Shown piece by piece: positions 17,677-27,060 of a DNA stretch of 64,000 bases. Position numbers and translations under genes: made by a program. The stretch is from contig NZ_BSFE01000002.1 in NCBI RefSeq assembly GCF_027922185.1, positions 124,001-188,000 on the forward strand. Reading direction: 5' to 3'. This DNA is from Maricaulis virginensis (GTDB lineage Bacteria; Pseudomonadota; Alphaproteobacteria; Caulobacterales; Maricaulaceae). The notes below the pieces were generated by a model. That model had not been told where the DNA came from. It made no database searches and worked only from the letters and a program-made list of their open reading frames with translations. Position 1 is the stretch's first letter, and every line of letters starts with the position of its first letter.

Positions 17677-19068
17677 CTAGCGCTTCATCCGGATCGCCTC
17701 GTCCAGCATCTCGTCAGCCGTGGTAATGATCTTCGACGATGCTGAATAAGCGCGCTGCGTCGTGATCAGGCTGGTGAACTCGGTCGCCAGATCGACATTC
17801 GAGCTTTCCAGCGTCGAGGAGGCGATATTGCCGGCCGTTCCCAGACCCGGACGCGTCAGGGTGTAGGCGCCGGACTCGGGAGTGACGGTAAATGTGCCGC
17901 CCGACTGGGCTTCCAGTCCATCCGGGTTCGTGAAGGTCGCGACCGGGATCTGGTAGATCTTGCGGACAATGCCGTTTGTGAACTTGGCAAAGACGAAGCC
18001 GTCCTCATCCACATCGACGCTGGCAAAGTTGCCGAATGCCGAGCCGTTCACATTTGTCGAACCCAGATTGGACGGGCTGTCATACTGGGTGAAGCCGCCG
18101 GCCGAGTTCGCGCCGCCGAAGTCCAGTGTGATGGACTGGGCGTCGATACCGGTCGCGTTCGCCCACTGGAATTCGTTCGCGGCAAGGGGGGCAGCGTTGC
18201 TGGACGCCAGGAAGTTGAGCGACGTCGGCAGCGTGGTGTTGGCGACATCGAGGCGGCCATTCTCGTCAAACGCCACCGTGCCCGTCAGCAGCTGACCGTC
18301 GACCAGGCCGGCGCCGGTCGTTACGTCGGAGGCTGGAGACATGTGAACTTCGGCATGCCATTCATTCGTCGTTGCGCTCTTCAGCATCGAGATGGTGAGC
18401 GTACGCACACCGCCGACACTGTCATAGAAGGGAATGGAGCGCTGGAAGTCCGGCGTAACATTGCCCGACGCCATATTGTTGGCCGAAAGCGTCGGATCGT
18501 AGGTCGCTTCGTCGGCTGAAACGGCCTGGCGCTGGTAGAGATTGGCATTGAACGACATCGACGTTGAGGCTTCAGCCGCGCCGCCGATGGACGACAGGTT
18601 GATCGTTTCCAGATTATTCAGGTCGGACGGGTTGGCGGAAACCGTACCGTCAGAGGCTACCGGCCAGCCGGCGAGGTACATGCCGGCATCATTCTTCAGA
18701 TAGCCGTTCTCGTCCGGCAGGAACCGGCCGGAGCGGGTGAAGGCAACCGAATCGTTCGAGTCAGCCGTCGGATTCTCCCGCACAACGAAAAAGCCGCGGC
18801 CGGCGATCGCCAGATCGGTGCTGGTGGTGCCGGGCTGCAGCAGGCCGCCCTCGGAGATCGCGAGGCGGGCGACAGAGTTCACGCCAGCAGCGGTATAGCG
18901 CGAGCTGGAGGCATTGCCGCCGCCGTCATAAAGCGGTGTGAACACGGAGTTGGCGCGCTTGTAGCCGATCGTGTTGACGTTGGAGATGTTGTCCGAGATC
19001 GCGGCCAGCGCGCTCGAATTGGCAATCAGGCCGGAAGCGCCGGCCAAAAGCGCGGAATTGATGCTCAT
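17677..19068 (-). CDS. flgE: Flagellar hook protein FlgE
   Basis: 463 residues. The N-terminal rod/hook motif (LIANSSALAAISDNISNVNT, then IGYKRANSVF) and C-terminal helix (NVDLATEFTSLITTQRAYSA, then KIITTADEMLDEAIRMKR) are the D0 parts that pack in the hook core. The variable middle forms the hook surface. A GGAG site lies 8 bases before the ATG. It is the last gene of the fliK-flgD-flgE operon and is followed by a strong terminator. Confidence 0.97.
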   Translation of the reverse strand: MSINSALLAGASGLIANSSALAAISDNISNVNTIGYKRANSVFTPLYDGGGNASSSRYTAAGVNSVARLAISEGGLLQPGTTSTDLAIAGRGFFVVRENPTADSNDSVAFTRSGRFLPDENGYLKNDAGMYLAGWPVASDGTVSANPSDLNNLETINLSSIGGAAEASTSMSFNANLYQRQAVSADEATYDPTLSANNMASGNVTPDFQRSIPFYDSVGGVRTLTISMLKSATTNEWHAEVHMSPASDVTTGAGLVDGQLLTGTVAFDENGRLDVANTTLPTSLNFLASSNAAPLAANEFQWANATGIDAQSITLDFGGANSAGGFTQYDSPSNLGSTNVNGSAFGNFASVDVDEDGFVFAKFTNGIVRKIYQIPVATFTNPDGLEAQSGGTFTVTPESGAYTLTRPGLGTAGNIASSTLESSNVDLATEFTSLITTQRAYSASSKIITTADEMLDEAIRMKR

Positions 19069-19164
19069 AGTGCATGCTCCATGCGTTCTTGGGTCTTGTT
19101 TGGAGCTTTCTGCTGCGTTGGTTGGGGCTGCCTTCTGGCGGCCCGTCAGGCCGGCGGGCCTGCT

Positions 19165-19860
19165 CTATTCAGTCGGTTCCAGATAGGGGTTGTCCTCGAT
19201 ACTCCCTGCTCCAGCCTCACGTACTGCGAGAATGGAGGAGAGCGGGACGCTGATATTGCCCATCTGGACAATCACTTCGCTGCCGGACATGTCGACGCCC
19301 GTCACCCGGCCCGAGGCGCGGATTTCGGCGGTGATGCTCTCGCCATCGGCATTCGTGGCAATCACGTCCAGCGTGTAGACGCCATCCTCCAGGTCGGCAC
19401 CGTTTTCGCTCTTGCCGTCCCACTCGAACTCGTGGGAACCGGCAGTCACCTCGCCGGTCGAACGGGCAACGATACGTTCGCCCTGCTTGATCACAAGCGT
19501 CACGGACTCGGCGTCGTCGGGCAGGATGTACTCCCAGTTGGCGCTGCCGTTCTCCATGTAGGCCATCGGTGTGTCGGCCATTGCAACCCGGCCGATATAG
19601 CCGACCGAGTTCGCCTGGGCGGCGGCCGACTGCAGGATCAGCAGGCTCTCCAGATTCTGGTTCTGGGCGATCTGCTGTTCCACGCTCGAGAAGTCGACCA
19701 GCTGGTTCACGAACTGGGTTGAATCCAGCGGATTCAGCGGGTCCTGGTTCTTCATCTGCTCGGTGAGCAGGGTGAGGAACATCTCGAAATTGTCGGCGAG
19801 GCCGGTCTGCGAATTGACGAGCGACGGGCTTGCCTGGGTCGCACTCGTGACTTCGGTCAT
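19165..19860 (-). CDS. flgD: Hook-cap (scaffold) protein FlgD
   Basis: 231 residues. The N-terminal signature DPLNPLDSTQFVNQLVDFSS marks FlgD, followed by the FlgD tudor-like and Ig-like domain (SVTLVIKQGERIVARSTGEV and ETLEDGVYTLDV-like segments). FlgD caps the growing hook and is needed for FlgE assembly. A good ribosome site (GGAGACGG) precedes the ATG. It lies 13 bases after fliK. Confidence 0.95.
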   Translation of the reverse strand: MTEVTSATQASPSLVNSQTGLADNFEMFLTLLTEQMKNQDPLNPLDSTQFVNQLVDFSSVEQQIAQNQNLESLLILQSAAAQANSVGYIGRVAMADTPMAYMENGSANWEYILPDDAESVTLVIKQGERIVARSTGEVTAGSHEFEWDGKSENGADLEDGVYTLDVIATNADGESITAEIRASGRVTGVDMSGSEVIVQMGNISVPLSSILAVREAGAGSIEDNPYLEPTE

Positions 19861-19873
19861 TCTTCCGTCTCCC

Positions 19874-21829
19874 TTACACCCGCATGTCCACGCCGCTCCG
19901 GCGTGACAGCAGGAAACCGTATTTCGATTGCTGAACGATCGGCGCAGCGGCCTCGTCGGTCAGCCCGATCTCGCCGCCCTCGGCAAAGATCGGCATGGTG
20001 GTCGCAGACGGATCACGTTCAGACCCGGATGTGTCGCCGCCTTCGTCACGCATCTGGAAGGTCAGGCCCTCGTCGGCCAGCTCCAGTCCTGCCTCATTGA
20101 GGCTGCGTTCCAGATCCCGCGCGGCGCGTTGCAGTTCCGCAAGCGTTTCAGGACGTTCCGCGGATAGAACGGCGTGAACGCGATTGTCGGCCCGCAGTTC
20201 GAGGCGCACATCCACCTTGCCGAGCTCGGCCGGGTCGAGACGGATGTCGAACACCCGCTGGCCATTGTTGAACTGGCGCGTGATCTGTCCGGCCAGGTGC
20301 TGGGCCGTGTGTGGCGCAAAGCGCGGCAGGTTGGCGCCGGCACGGTCGGCGGGGGCGCGGACATCGCCGGTCCGGTTGAGCTGGATCTCGGCATCGGACT
20401 GCGCGGCGTCGGGGTCGATCTCGAGCGGCTGGACCGGCGCCGGGTCAGCGTTTCCGGCAGGCTGTGCAAGTGCCTGCATAAGCGGTGACATAGCCGGTGC
20501 ATTCGGGTCACGTTGCGGTGACATAGAAGTAATATTGCTGCCCTCCGCTGTCGCATTTGACTGGACAGAGCCCTGTCCGGTTGGCGTCGTCGAAACGCCC
20601 TGGCCGGCCGGCGCGGCGGACTTGCCGCTGGACGATTTGGCGGATGCCGCGCTACCGCCGGTTTCCAGGATCGCGGGACGGTGCGATGTTTCGCGCAGCG
20701 GGGCCGGTGCCTGTCCGGTTTGCTGCTGCGGCATTGCATTGGCCGTGGCAGCTGTGGCGGCGGCTGTAGTGGCCCCGGCCGTGGCGGCCTGGGTTTGAGC
20801 GCCGGCCTGCATGACCGAAGGTTTGGCTGTGCCTGATGACGCCGCGGCACCTTCCGATGCAGCCGGAGACGTGGCAGCCGGCTGGGCAGCTGCTTGCGCG
20901 GCCGCATTGGCGGTCTGGGCCGGTTTGCCCGGCGTGGCGCCGGATGCATCCGGTGCGGACGGAGCCGGCGAAGCCGTGTTGGCGGTCTTGCCGGCAACGC
21001 CTGTGTCCGCGGTCTTGGCGGCGGCGGCCTGCTTGCCAGGTTCGGGAGCGAGGTCAGGCGTCGTAGCGCCGCTCTGCGATCCCGGCGTGCTGTTCGATGC
21101 CGGGTTGGCAGCGGTGGAGGCGGTCGCCTGGCCGGTGTTCTGCGCCGGAGCTGTGGCCGTTGATCTGGCGGTAACGCCGTCCTGCGCGTTCGCCGATGCG
21201 CCGGCAGCGCGGGTAGCCGCGGCTGTCGCGCTGTCCGGTGTTTGCGCGGCGCTGTTTGCGGCCGGAGCGGGCTCAGTCGTGTTGCCAGACGATGCTGCTG
21301 CGGGTGCAGCGCCGGCGACCGGCGTTGAAGCCGCCTGGGTGTTCACCTGGGCATTCATCTGGGTATTGGGTTGAGCGGCGGCTTGTTGTGCAGCCGGCTG
21401 GGAGGAGGCTGGTTTGCCCGCCTCCGCGGACTTTGCCTGGACCGGTTTCTGGCCGGCCGCTGCTGCGTCCGCACTTTCAGCGTCGCTTCCGGTTGCCGGA
21501 GCGGGCTGGCCCGCGGCAGGTGCATTGCCGGCATTGCCGGCATTGCCGGCATTGGCGGTGTCGTTCGGAATGGCGCGTTCACCGGTCTTGGCCTGGCCGG
21601 CCGGTTTGCGGACCGGGGTCTCTTCCGTGCTGCGCGCGGTCTCGACCATGTCGGAGAAAGCACTCTCGCGGGCGCTGTCCGTATCGTCATGACGGCGGCC
21701 TGCATCGCCGGACGGCCGGCCGGTCGCGCCGGGGCGATCGGCGGCGGCCGCCGTGTCGGCGCTCCGGGGGAGGTTGGCAGTGGGAAAACCCGATTGCATG
21801 TCCGGTCCATCTTGTTCTTGCGGCGCCAT
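19874..21829 (-). CDS. fliK: Hook-length control protein FliK
   Basis: 651 residues. Most of the protein (about 1-470) is low-complexity Ala/Pro/Thr/Gln-rich sequence, fitting the disordered ruler role. The C-terminal Flg_hook domain (about 505-600) has ITRQFNNGQRVFDIRLDPAE and LGKVDVRLELRADNRVHAVL. FliK measures the hook and switches export specificity by contacting FlhB. Short tandem repeats occur within the gene (21523-21558). The start at 21829 lies about 15 bases after the predicted sigma-54 start point; the ATG at 21799 is an alternative. Confidence 0.93.
   Translation of the reverse strand: MAPQEQDGPDMQSGFPTANLPRSADTAAAADRPGATGRPSGDAGRRHDDTDSARESAFSDMVETARSTEETPVRKPAGQAKTGERAIPNDTANAGNAGNAGNAPAAGQPAPATGSDAESADAAAAGQKPVQAKSAEAGKPASSQPAAQQAAAQPNTQMNAQVNTQAASTPVAGAAPAAASSGNTTEPAPAANSAAQTPDSATAAATRAAGASANAQDGVTARSTATAPAQNTGQATASTAANPASNSTPGSQSGATTPDLAPEPGKQAAAAKTADTGVAGKTANTASPAPSAPDASGATPGKPAQTANAAAQAAAQPAATSPAASEGAAASSGTAKPSVMQAGAQTQAATAGATTAAATAATANAMPQQQTGQAPAPLRETSHRPAILETGGSAASAKSSSGKSAAPAGQGVSTTPTGQGSVQSNATAEGSNITSMSPQRDPNAPAMSPLMQALAQPAGNADPAPVQPLEIDPDAAQSDAEIQLNRTGDVRAPADRAGANLPRFAPHTAQHLAGQITRQFNNGQRVFDIRLDPAELGKVDVRLELRADNRVHAVLSAERPETLAELQRAARDLERSLNEAGLELADEGLTFQMRDEGGDTSGSERDPSATTMPIFAEGGEIGLTDEAAAPIVQQSKYGFLLSRRSGVDMRV
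21523..21558 (-). repeat. 9-bp tandem repeat inside fliK
   Basis: Four back-to-back 9-base units (cattgccgg three times, then a variant cattggcgg) encode an Asn-Ala-Gly run. The repeat is a multiple of three bases, so copy-number change would alter ruler length without breaking the frame. Confidence 0.85.
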
Positions 21830-21854
21830 CCGCGCCTGGCTTGCCGATCCGGTC

Positions 21855-21869
21855 GCAAGGGGCGTGCCA
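21855..21869 (-). promoter_or_regulatory. Sigma-54 promoter of fliK-flgD-flgE
   Basis: On the minus strand TGGCAC-GCCCC-TTGC is a perfect match to the -24/-12 consensus TGGCAC-N5-TTGC. The expected transcription start is near 21844, about 15 bases before the fliK ATG. This is the class of promoter activated by FlbD in Caulobacter. Confidence 0.85.
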
Positions 21870-22229
21870 GTTTCGACTTAGTCTAACCATCAGAAAATAC
21901 GTATTAATTTCCCGGTAACCGGTCGCTCGATCCGCTTCTGCCCGGCGAAACTTTCCCGGTGGTGGGCCGAAGCTGCCGGTCTGCGCCTCACGCACCCGCC
22001 CGGCCTCGCGCGCGGGCGCGTTCCTGTTCTCCCGGCCCGGTTTCCCGGGCGCCGGACAGGCGCCGGTGCGGTCATCGAAAAACTGGCCCGCCCCTTGCGA
22101 CGTCAGGGACAGGCCGATCCGTCTCGCGGATGGCCGCCGAATGGATCGAATGCGCAAAGGTCGAAATATCGCAATGGGTTACGTGATGGCAGCTTGGCTT
22201 GAACACGGTGCGCGCCGCCTCCGGCGACC

Positions 22230-22244
22230 CGGCAAGGCTTGCCG
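22230..22244. promoter_or_regulatory. Palindrome upstream of flgK, possible FlbD site
   Basis: CGGCAAGGCTTGCCG is a perfect 7+1+7 inverted repeat about 60 bases before the flgK start. Its CGGCA...TGCCG form resembles the FlbD-binding (ftr) elements of Caulobacter as I remember them. Binding is inferred. Confidence 0.45.
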
Positions 22245-22304
22245 TGCCGGCGGCAGAATTGACCGCCCGGCCCACCGGATCGGCCTGCGTGCAGGGAGCG
22301 GAAC

Positions 22305-24446
22305 ATGTCGCTGAACGGAATTCTCGGAAACGCGCTGTCGGGCCTCTCGGCCAGCCAGGCCGGCCTGCGCGCCACCTCCAACAATGTCGCCAATGTCAAC
22401 ACGCCCGGCTATGCCCGCACGGAAGCGCTGCTGCAGGCGCGCAATGTCGGCGGCGTGGCGATGGGCGTCGAAGTGGTCGGCATCCACCGGATCGTCGACC
22501 GCCACCTCCAGGTCGCATCACTGCGGGCGATCAGCGATGCCGGCGCGGCCGAGCTGAGCGCCAACATGCTGGACCGGGTGCAGGCACAGTTCGGCAAGCT
22601 GGACGATGCCGGCTCACTGTTCTCGCGCATGAATGCGGCCTTCTCCGGCCTGTCGCAGGCAAGTGTGGACCCCACCCTGGCTGTGGCGCGCCTGTCGGCG
22701 GCTTCCGACCTGCAATCCTTCTTCGACGAGGCCAAGCGCCTGTCCGGCGAGATCCGGAATTACCGTCTGGAGTCGGACTCGAAGATCAATGCCAATGTCA
22801 CGCGGGTCAACGAGATCATCAACGAGCTCTACGAGCTCAACTCCAGTGTCCAGAGCCTTGCCACCACGGGCGGCGATACATCCGGGGCAGAAAACCGCCA
22901 GTCCGAACTGCTTGACGAGCTGTCGCAATACATGGACGTGCGCTCGGACTACCAGCCCGATGGACGGGTTGTCGTGCGTACCGGCGATGGCGTGCTGCTG
23001 CTCGACAACTACCCGGCCAGGCTGAGCTATGATGCCGGTGGCACGGGTGCCTATGGCATCGATTACGGCAACATTTTCGTCCAGCCGCCCAATGGCGGTA
23101 CGGCGCAGCAGCTGGACAGCCATATCACCAGCGGCGAGCTGCGCGCGCTTATCGACATGCGCGACAAGGAATTGCCCGCCATGGCCGAAGAGCTGGCAGA
23201 GCTGACCTCCGGGGCGGCCGACGCGCTGAACGCGGCGCACAACAATGCCACTGCCTATCCGCCGCCGCAGACGCTGAGCGGCCGGAATACCGGCCTGGAA
23301 GGCACGGACCTGCACAATTTCACGGGAGCGACCACGCTGGCCGTGACGGACAATACCGGCACGCTGGTGCGGCGCGTCGATATCGATTTCGACGCCGGCA
23401 CGCTGTCGGTCGATGGCGGACCCGCCGCCGCGATCGGCACGACGGTGGCCAGCCTGACCACGGCGATCGACACGGCGCTCGGCGGTGTCGGGTCGGCCAG
23501 TTTTGCCAACGGCCAGCTGACGATTGCCGCGGATGCGGCGGCCAACGGCATCGCTACCCTGCAGGATGACGCCAATCCCAGCGACCGGGGCGGGCGCGGC
23601 TTTGCGCACTTCTTCGGTCTCAACGATGTCGTGCGGTCGAACGAGCCCGGCTTTTTCGAAACCGGCATGACCGGTGCCGAACTGCACGGCTTTGCCGGCG
23701 GCTCCACGATCAGTTTTGAAGTGAAGACGGCGGCGGGTGACCGGGTCACGACGGTCGACATCCCGATGGTCGCCGGCCAGAGCTTCAACGATGTCATCAC
23801 GGCGCTGAACAACACCACGACGGGTGTCGGCCGTTATGTCACCTTCAGTCTCGACGCCAATGGCGAGCTGACCTCGACGCCGAATGCCGGTTATGAGGCT
23901 TTCGACGTCAACCTGACCGGCGACAACACGTCGCGGCCGGGTTCCGGCCTGGCCTTCTCGGAAATCTTCGGCGTCGGCCTGGAAGCCCGTGCCGGGCGTT
24001 CGGAGAGCTTCGAGGTCGATCCGGCGATCCGGTCGAATGCCTCTCGGCTGGCGCTGGCCCAGCTGGATATCGATGGTGCGACGGTTGTCGGCGATGTCGT
24101 GGTGACGGCCGGCGACAATCGCGGCGGCATCGCCCTGCAGGGCGCCCTGACCAATCCCCGCAGCTTCGACGCAGCCGGTTCGCTCAACCGCACGACGGTG
24201 AGCCTGCAGGACTACGCGTCCCGCATGGCCGGTGCGGTCGGCTCTCGCGCCTCGCGCGCGGAGAGTGTTGCCGAGTCGGCCGCCGTGCTGCGTGAGACCG
24301 CGGCCCAGAAACGCACCGATGTGGAAGGGGTCAATCTCGACGAGGAACTCGCCGCGATGACGCGCTTCCAGACATCCTACAACGCATCGGCCCGCATGCT
24401 GCAGGCCGCCAAGGAAATGACCGATATTCTCCTGAATATCATCTAG
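22305..24446 (+). CDS. flgK: Hook-filament junction protein FlgK (HAP1)
   Basis: 713 residues. The N-terminus MSLNGILGNALSGLSASQAG with SNNVANVNTPGYARTEALLQ is diagnostic of FlgK. The C-terminal helix VNLDEELAAMTRFQTSYNAS and ARMLQAAKEMTDILLNII completes the D0 domain. FlgK is the first junction protein between hook and filament. A GGGAGCGG ribosome site precedes the ATG. The protein is longer than the enterobacterial form because of a large middle insert (about residues 330-570). It is followed by flgL 14 bases later. Confidence 0.97.
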   Translation: MSLNGILGNALSGLSASQAGLRATSNNVANVNTPGYARTEALLQARNVGGVAMGVEVVGIHRIVDRHLQVASLRAISDAGAAELSANMLDRVQAQFGKLDDAGSLFSRMNAAFSGLSQASVDPTLAVARLSAASDLQSFFDEAKRLSGEIRNYRLESDSKINANVTRVNEIINELYELNSSVQSLATTGGDTSGAENRQSELLDELSQYMDVRSDYQPDGRVVVRTGDGVLLLDNYPARLSYDAGGTGAYGIDYGNIFVQPPNGGTAQQLDSHITSGELRALIDMRDKELPAMAEELAELTSGAADALNAAHNNATAYPPPQTLSGRNTGLEGTDLHNFTGATTLAVTDNTGTLVRRVDIDFDAGTLSVDGGPAAAIGTTVASLTTAIDTALGGVGSASFANGQLTIAADAAANGIATLQDDANPSDRGGRGFAHFFGLNDVVRSNEPGFFETGMTGAELHGFAGGSTISFEVKTAAGDRVTTVDIPMVAGQSFNDVITALNNTTTGVGRYVTFSLDANGELTSTPNAGYEAFDVNLTGDNTSRPGSGLAFSEIFGVGLEARAGRSESFEVDPAIRSNASRLALAQLDIDGATVVGDVVVTAGDNRGGIALQGALTNPRSFDAAGSLNRTTVSLQDYASRMAGAVGSRASRAESVAESAAVLRETAAQKRTDVEGVNLDEELAAMTRFQTSYNASARMLQAAKEMTDILLNII

Positions 24447-24460
24447 GAGGTTTTGTACTC

Positions 24461-25375
24461 ATGACGCGCATTTCCACCTATGCCGCCAACCAGTCGGCGC
24501 TGATGGACCTGATGAAGGCCCAGAAGCAGATGTTCGAGGCGCAGCAACAGCTGACGACCGGCAAGCTGGTGCATGATCTCAAGGGCGTCGGCTACCAGGC
24601 CGAGATGCTGTCGGCCGCCCGCGCCGCGGAAACCCAGGCCAAGAGCTATGAGGAAGCCGCGACGCGCACCGAGACGCGCCTGGCTGCCCAGGATACGGCG
24701 CTGGAGCATATCGCCGACGCCGCCAACAGCCTGCGCCTTGCGATCACCACCAAGGAAGGCGACTACATCATGCAGCAGACGCGCGAGGCCTTCTACGAGG
24801 TCACCAACGCGCTCAATACGCAGCATGCCGGCACCTATCTGTTCAGCGGCACGCGCACCGATGTGCCGTCGGTGGGGATTTCGGACCTGTCCGACCTCGT
24901 GCCCATGGCCAGTGCCGACGAGGCCTTCCAGAACAATGACCGCAAGCCGCAGGTCCAGCTCGACCAGAATTATTCGATCGAGGTGGGCATGCTGGCCAGC
25001 GATGTCGGCGGCGATGTGATGGCGTCCTTCAAGCGGATCGCCGATTTCGACGCCGGCCCGAACGGGCCCTTCGCCAGCCCGCTCTCCGCAGCGCAGGAAG
25101 CCTTCCTGCAGACCGAGATCCAGAATGTCGTGTCTGCCCTGGACAATCTGCATGCCCGCGTCGGCGAGAATGGTACGCGCCAGGCGCATGTGGAAAACCT
25201 GAAGACCAATCATGTCGAGCGCCAGGACTTCATCACCCTGATGATTTCCGACATCGAGGACGCCGACATGGCCGAGGCCGCGACCCGTTTCCAGCAGGCC
25301 CAGACGGCCGTGCAGGTCTCCGCGGCGACCTTCTCCTCGCTGAACCAGGTTTCGCTGCTCAACTATCTGCGATAA
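24461..25375 (+). CDS. flgL: Hook-filament junction protein FlgL (HAP3)
   Basis: 304 residues. The flagellin-like N-terminal helix (MTRISTYAANQSALMDLMKA and QQQLTTGKLVHDLKGVGYQA) and C-terminal helix (DADMAEAATRFQQAQTAVQV, SAATFSSLNQVSLLNYLR) mark FlgL. It is the second junction protein, on which flagellin polymerises. AGGAGG lies just before the ATG. It is cotranscribed with flgK. Confidence 0.96.
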   Translation: MTRISTYAANQSALMDLMKAQKQMFEAQQQLTTGKLVHDLKGVGYQAEMLSAARAAETQAKSYEEAATRTETRLAAQDTALEHIADAANSLRLAITTKEGDYIMQQTREAFYEVTNALNTQHAGTYLFSGTRTDVPSVGISDLSDLVPMASADEAFQNNDRKPQVQLDQNYSIEVGMLASDVGGDVMASFKRIADFDAGPNGPFASPLSAAQEAFLQTEIQNVVSALDNLHARVGENGTRQAHVENLKTNHVERQDFITLMISDIEDADMAEAATRFQQAQTAVQVSAATFSSLNQVSLLNYLR

Positions 25376-25435
25376 ACAGCGCGCCGTTGCGGGGCAGAGC
25401 ATTGTGGGAGTAGCTATCTCGAATAAGCTAGCTTC

Positions 25436-25738
25436 ATGAAAGCTGCTCTTGCCGCAATAGTGGGGCTGTGGTGTGCCGTCTTCGCGTTGGCTCTCCTGTT
25501 AAATGGCGGAGAACCAGGCCTTGCTGCTACTGTCGCCACCGTTGTCAGCATCGTCGGGCTGGGTGTTGTTTGGTTTGTCCTGTCCGCAAGATCAACCAGA
25601 GCCGACGGCGAAGCCCCGCGCGATGTCTTTGATCGGATGGACACTACCAATCCTGGAGTTTGGCTGATCGCCATAGTCCTCGGAATTGGGGTTTTGTTTT
25701 TTCTGGCTTGGAGAGACCAGCTCTCTTTCGGGCTTTGA
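25436..25738 (+). CDS. Small membrane protein, function unknown
   Basis: 100 residues with three hydrophobic segments (ALAAIVGLWCAVFALALLL, VATVVSIVGLGVVWFVL and WLIAIVLGIGVLFFLAW). The gene has lower GC than its neighbours and no visible ribosome site before the ATG at 25436, so the start is uncertain. It lies between flgL and mnmA. I do not recognise a family. Confidence 0.5.
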   Translation: MKAALAAIVGLWCAVFALALLLNGGEPGLAATVATVVSIVGLGVVWFVLSARSTRADGEAPRDVFDRMDTTNPGVWLIAIVLGIGVLFFLAWRDQLSFGL

Positions 25739-25842
25739 CCTTGGCGTGAGCCTGACCGACTCGTCATTGCGCTCCCTTTCTTCTATATCACCGCAATCGA
25801 TAACCGTTTGCTCCGGGCCTTGACCCCGTTGGAGGCGCAAGA

Positions 25843-27060
25843 ATGACCACGCTGGTTTCCGGCGATGCCCTGGCGCGCGCCGATGCACTGCTTTCCGAAT
25901 TCAACCTGTCCGGCGATCCGCTGGGGCTGGGCGGCAACCCGGCAGACCATCGCGTTGTGGTGGCCATGTCCGGCGGCGTCGACAGTTCCGTCACGGCGGC
26001 CGTGCTGCACCGCGCCGGCTATGATGTCGTCGGCGTGACGCTGCAGCTCTATGATCATGGCGCCGCGATCCAGAAGAAGGGCGCCTGCTGTGCCGGTCAG
26101 GACATCTACGACGCCAAGCGCGTCGCCGAGGCCTGCGGCTTTCCGCATTATGTGCTCGACTATGAAAGCCGGTTCCGCGAGGCGGTGATCGAGGAGTTCG
26201 CCGATACCTATCTGGCCGGCTACACGCCCATTCCCTGCGTGCGCTGCAACCAGACGGTCAAGTTTGCCGATCTCCTGGACACGGCGCGCCAGCTGGGTGC
26301 GGCCTGCATGGCGACCGGGCATTACATCCAGCGCGTGGCCGGCCCGAACGGGCCGGAGCTGCGCCGGGCCGCCGATGCCGGCAAGGACCAGTCCTACTTC
26401 CTGTTCGCGACCACGCATGAGCAGCTGGATTTCCTGCGCTTCCCGCTGGGCCATCTGAACAAGGACCAGACGCGCCGGCTGGCCGAGGCCTTCAGCCTCA
26501 TCGTCGCCGACAAGCCGGACAGCCAGGACATCTGCTTTGTGCCCCAGGGCCGCTACGTCGACATTGTCGAGAAAGTGCGTCCCGGCGCCTCGCGGCCGGG
26601 CGAGATCGTGCATGTCGACGGCCGGGTGCTGGGCAATCATGACGGGGTGATCCGCTATACCGTCGGTCAGCGCCGCGGGCTGAATATTGCCCTGGGCGAT
26701 CCGCTTTATGTCGTGCGCCTCGACGCTGAAACGGCGCAGGTGATTGTCGGCCCGCGCGAGGCGCTGGAAGTCGACACGATCGGCCTGAAGGAGGTCAACT
26801 GGTTGGGCGATGATGCCCTGTCGGATGGCGCGCCCGTGCGCGTGAAGGTGCGCTCGACGCGGCCGCCCGTGCCGGCCGCCCTGGCGGTCGATGGCGACAG
26901 CGTCAGCGTCGTCCTCGCCAAGGGCGAGGAGGGCGTCGCGCCGGGCCAGGCCTGCGTCTTCTATTCCAGCGATGACGAAGACCGCGTGCTGGGCGGCGGC
27001 TGGATCGCGTCGACGAGCGGGCGGGGGAATGCGGGTACGGGTGTGCGGCTGATCGGGTGA
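25843..27060 (+). CDS. mnmA: tRNA-specific 2-thiouridylase MnmA
   Basis: 405 residues. The PP-loop SGGVDSS is at 43-49, and the catalytic cysteines are at about 135 (CVRCNQTVKF) and 231 (DSQDICFV). MnmA thiolates U34 in the anticodon of tRNAs for Lys, Glu and Gln. The N-terminal extension of about 35 residues and the CCAGQDIYDA motif are typical of the alphaproteobacterial form. GGAGG lies before the ATG. It is a single gene. Confidence 0.97.
   Translation: MTTLVSGDALARADALLSEFNLSGDPLGLGGNPADHRVVVAMSGGVDSSVTAAVLHRAGYDVVGVTLQLYDHGAAIQKKGACCAGQDIYDAKRVAEACGFPHYVLDYESRFREAVIEEFADTYLAGYTPIPCVRCNQTVKFADLLDTARQLGAACMATGHYIQRVAGPNGPELRRAADAGKDQSYFLFATTHEQLDFLRFPLGHLNKDQTRRLAEAFSLIVADKPDSQDICFVPQGRYVDIVEKVRPGASRPGEIVHVDGRVLGNHDGVIRYTVGQRRGLNIALGDPLYVVRLDAETAQVIVGPREALEVDTIGLKEVNWLGDDALSDGAPVRVKVRSTRPPVPAALAVDGDSVSVVLAKGEEGVAPGQACVFYSSDDEDRVLGGGWIASTSGRGNAGTGVRLIG

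Larger units (their letters stand above)
21830..22304. other. Divergent intergenic region between fliK and flgK
   Basis: This 475-base region holds no gene I can support. It contains the fliK sigma-54 promoter (21855-21869), a candidate FlbD site around 21943-21960 (GCCCGGCGAAACTTTCCCGG type), which is about 100 bases upstream of the fliK start point, and a perfect 7+1+7 palindrome (22230-22244) before flgK. For flgK I found only imperfect sigma-54 matches (near 22195-22211 and 22248-22262). Confidence 0.6.

Noticed and set aside
22195..22211. Sigma-54 promoter TGGCAGCTTGGCTTGAA for flgK
   Set aside because: The spacing and the -12 GC are wrong (TG in place of GC), so it does not meet the consensus.
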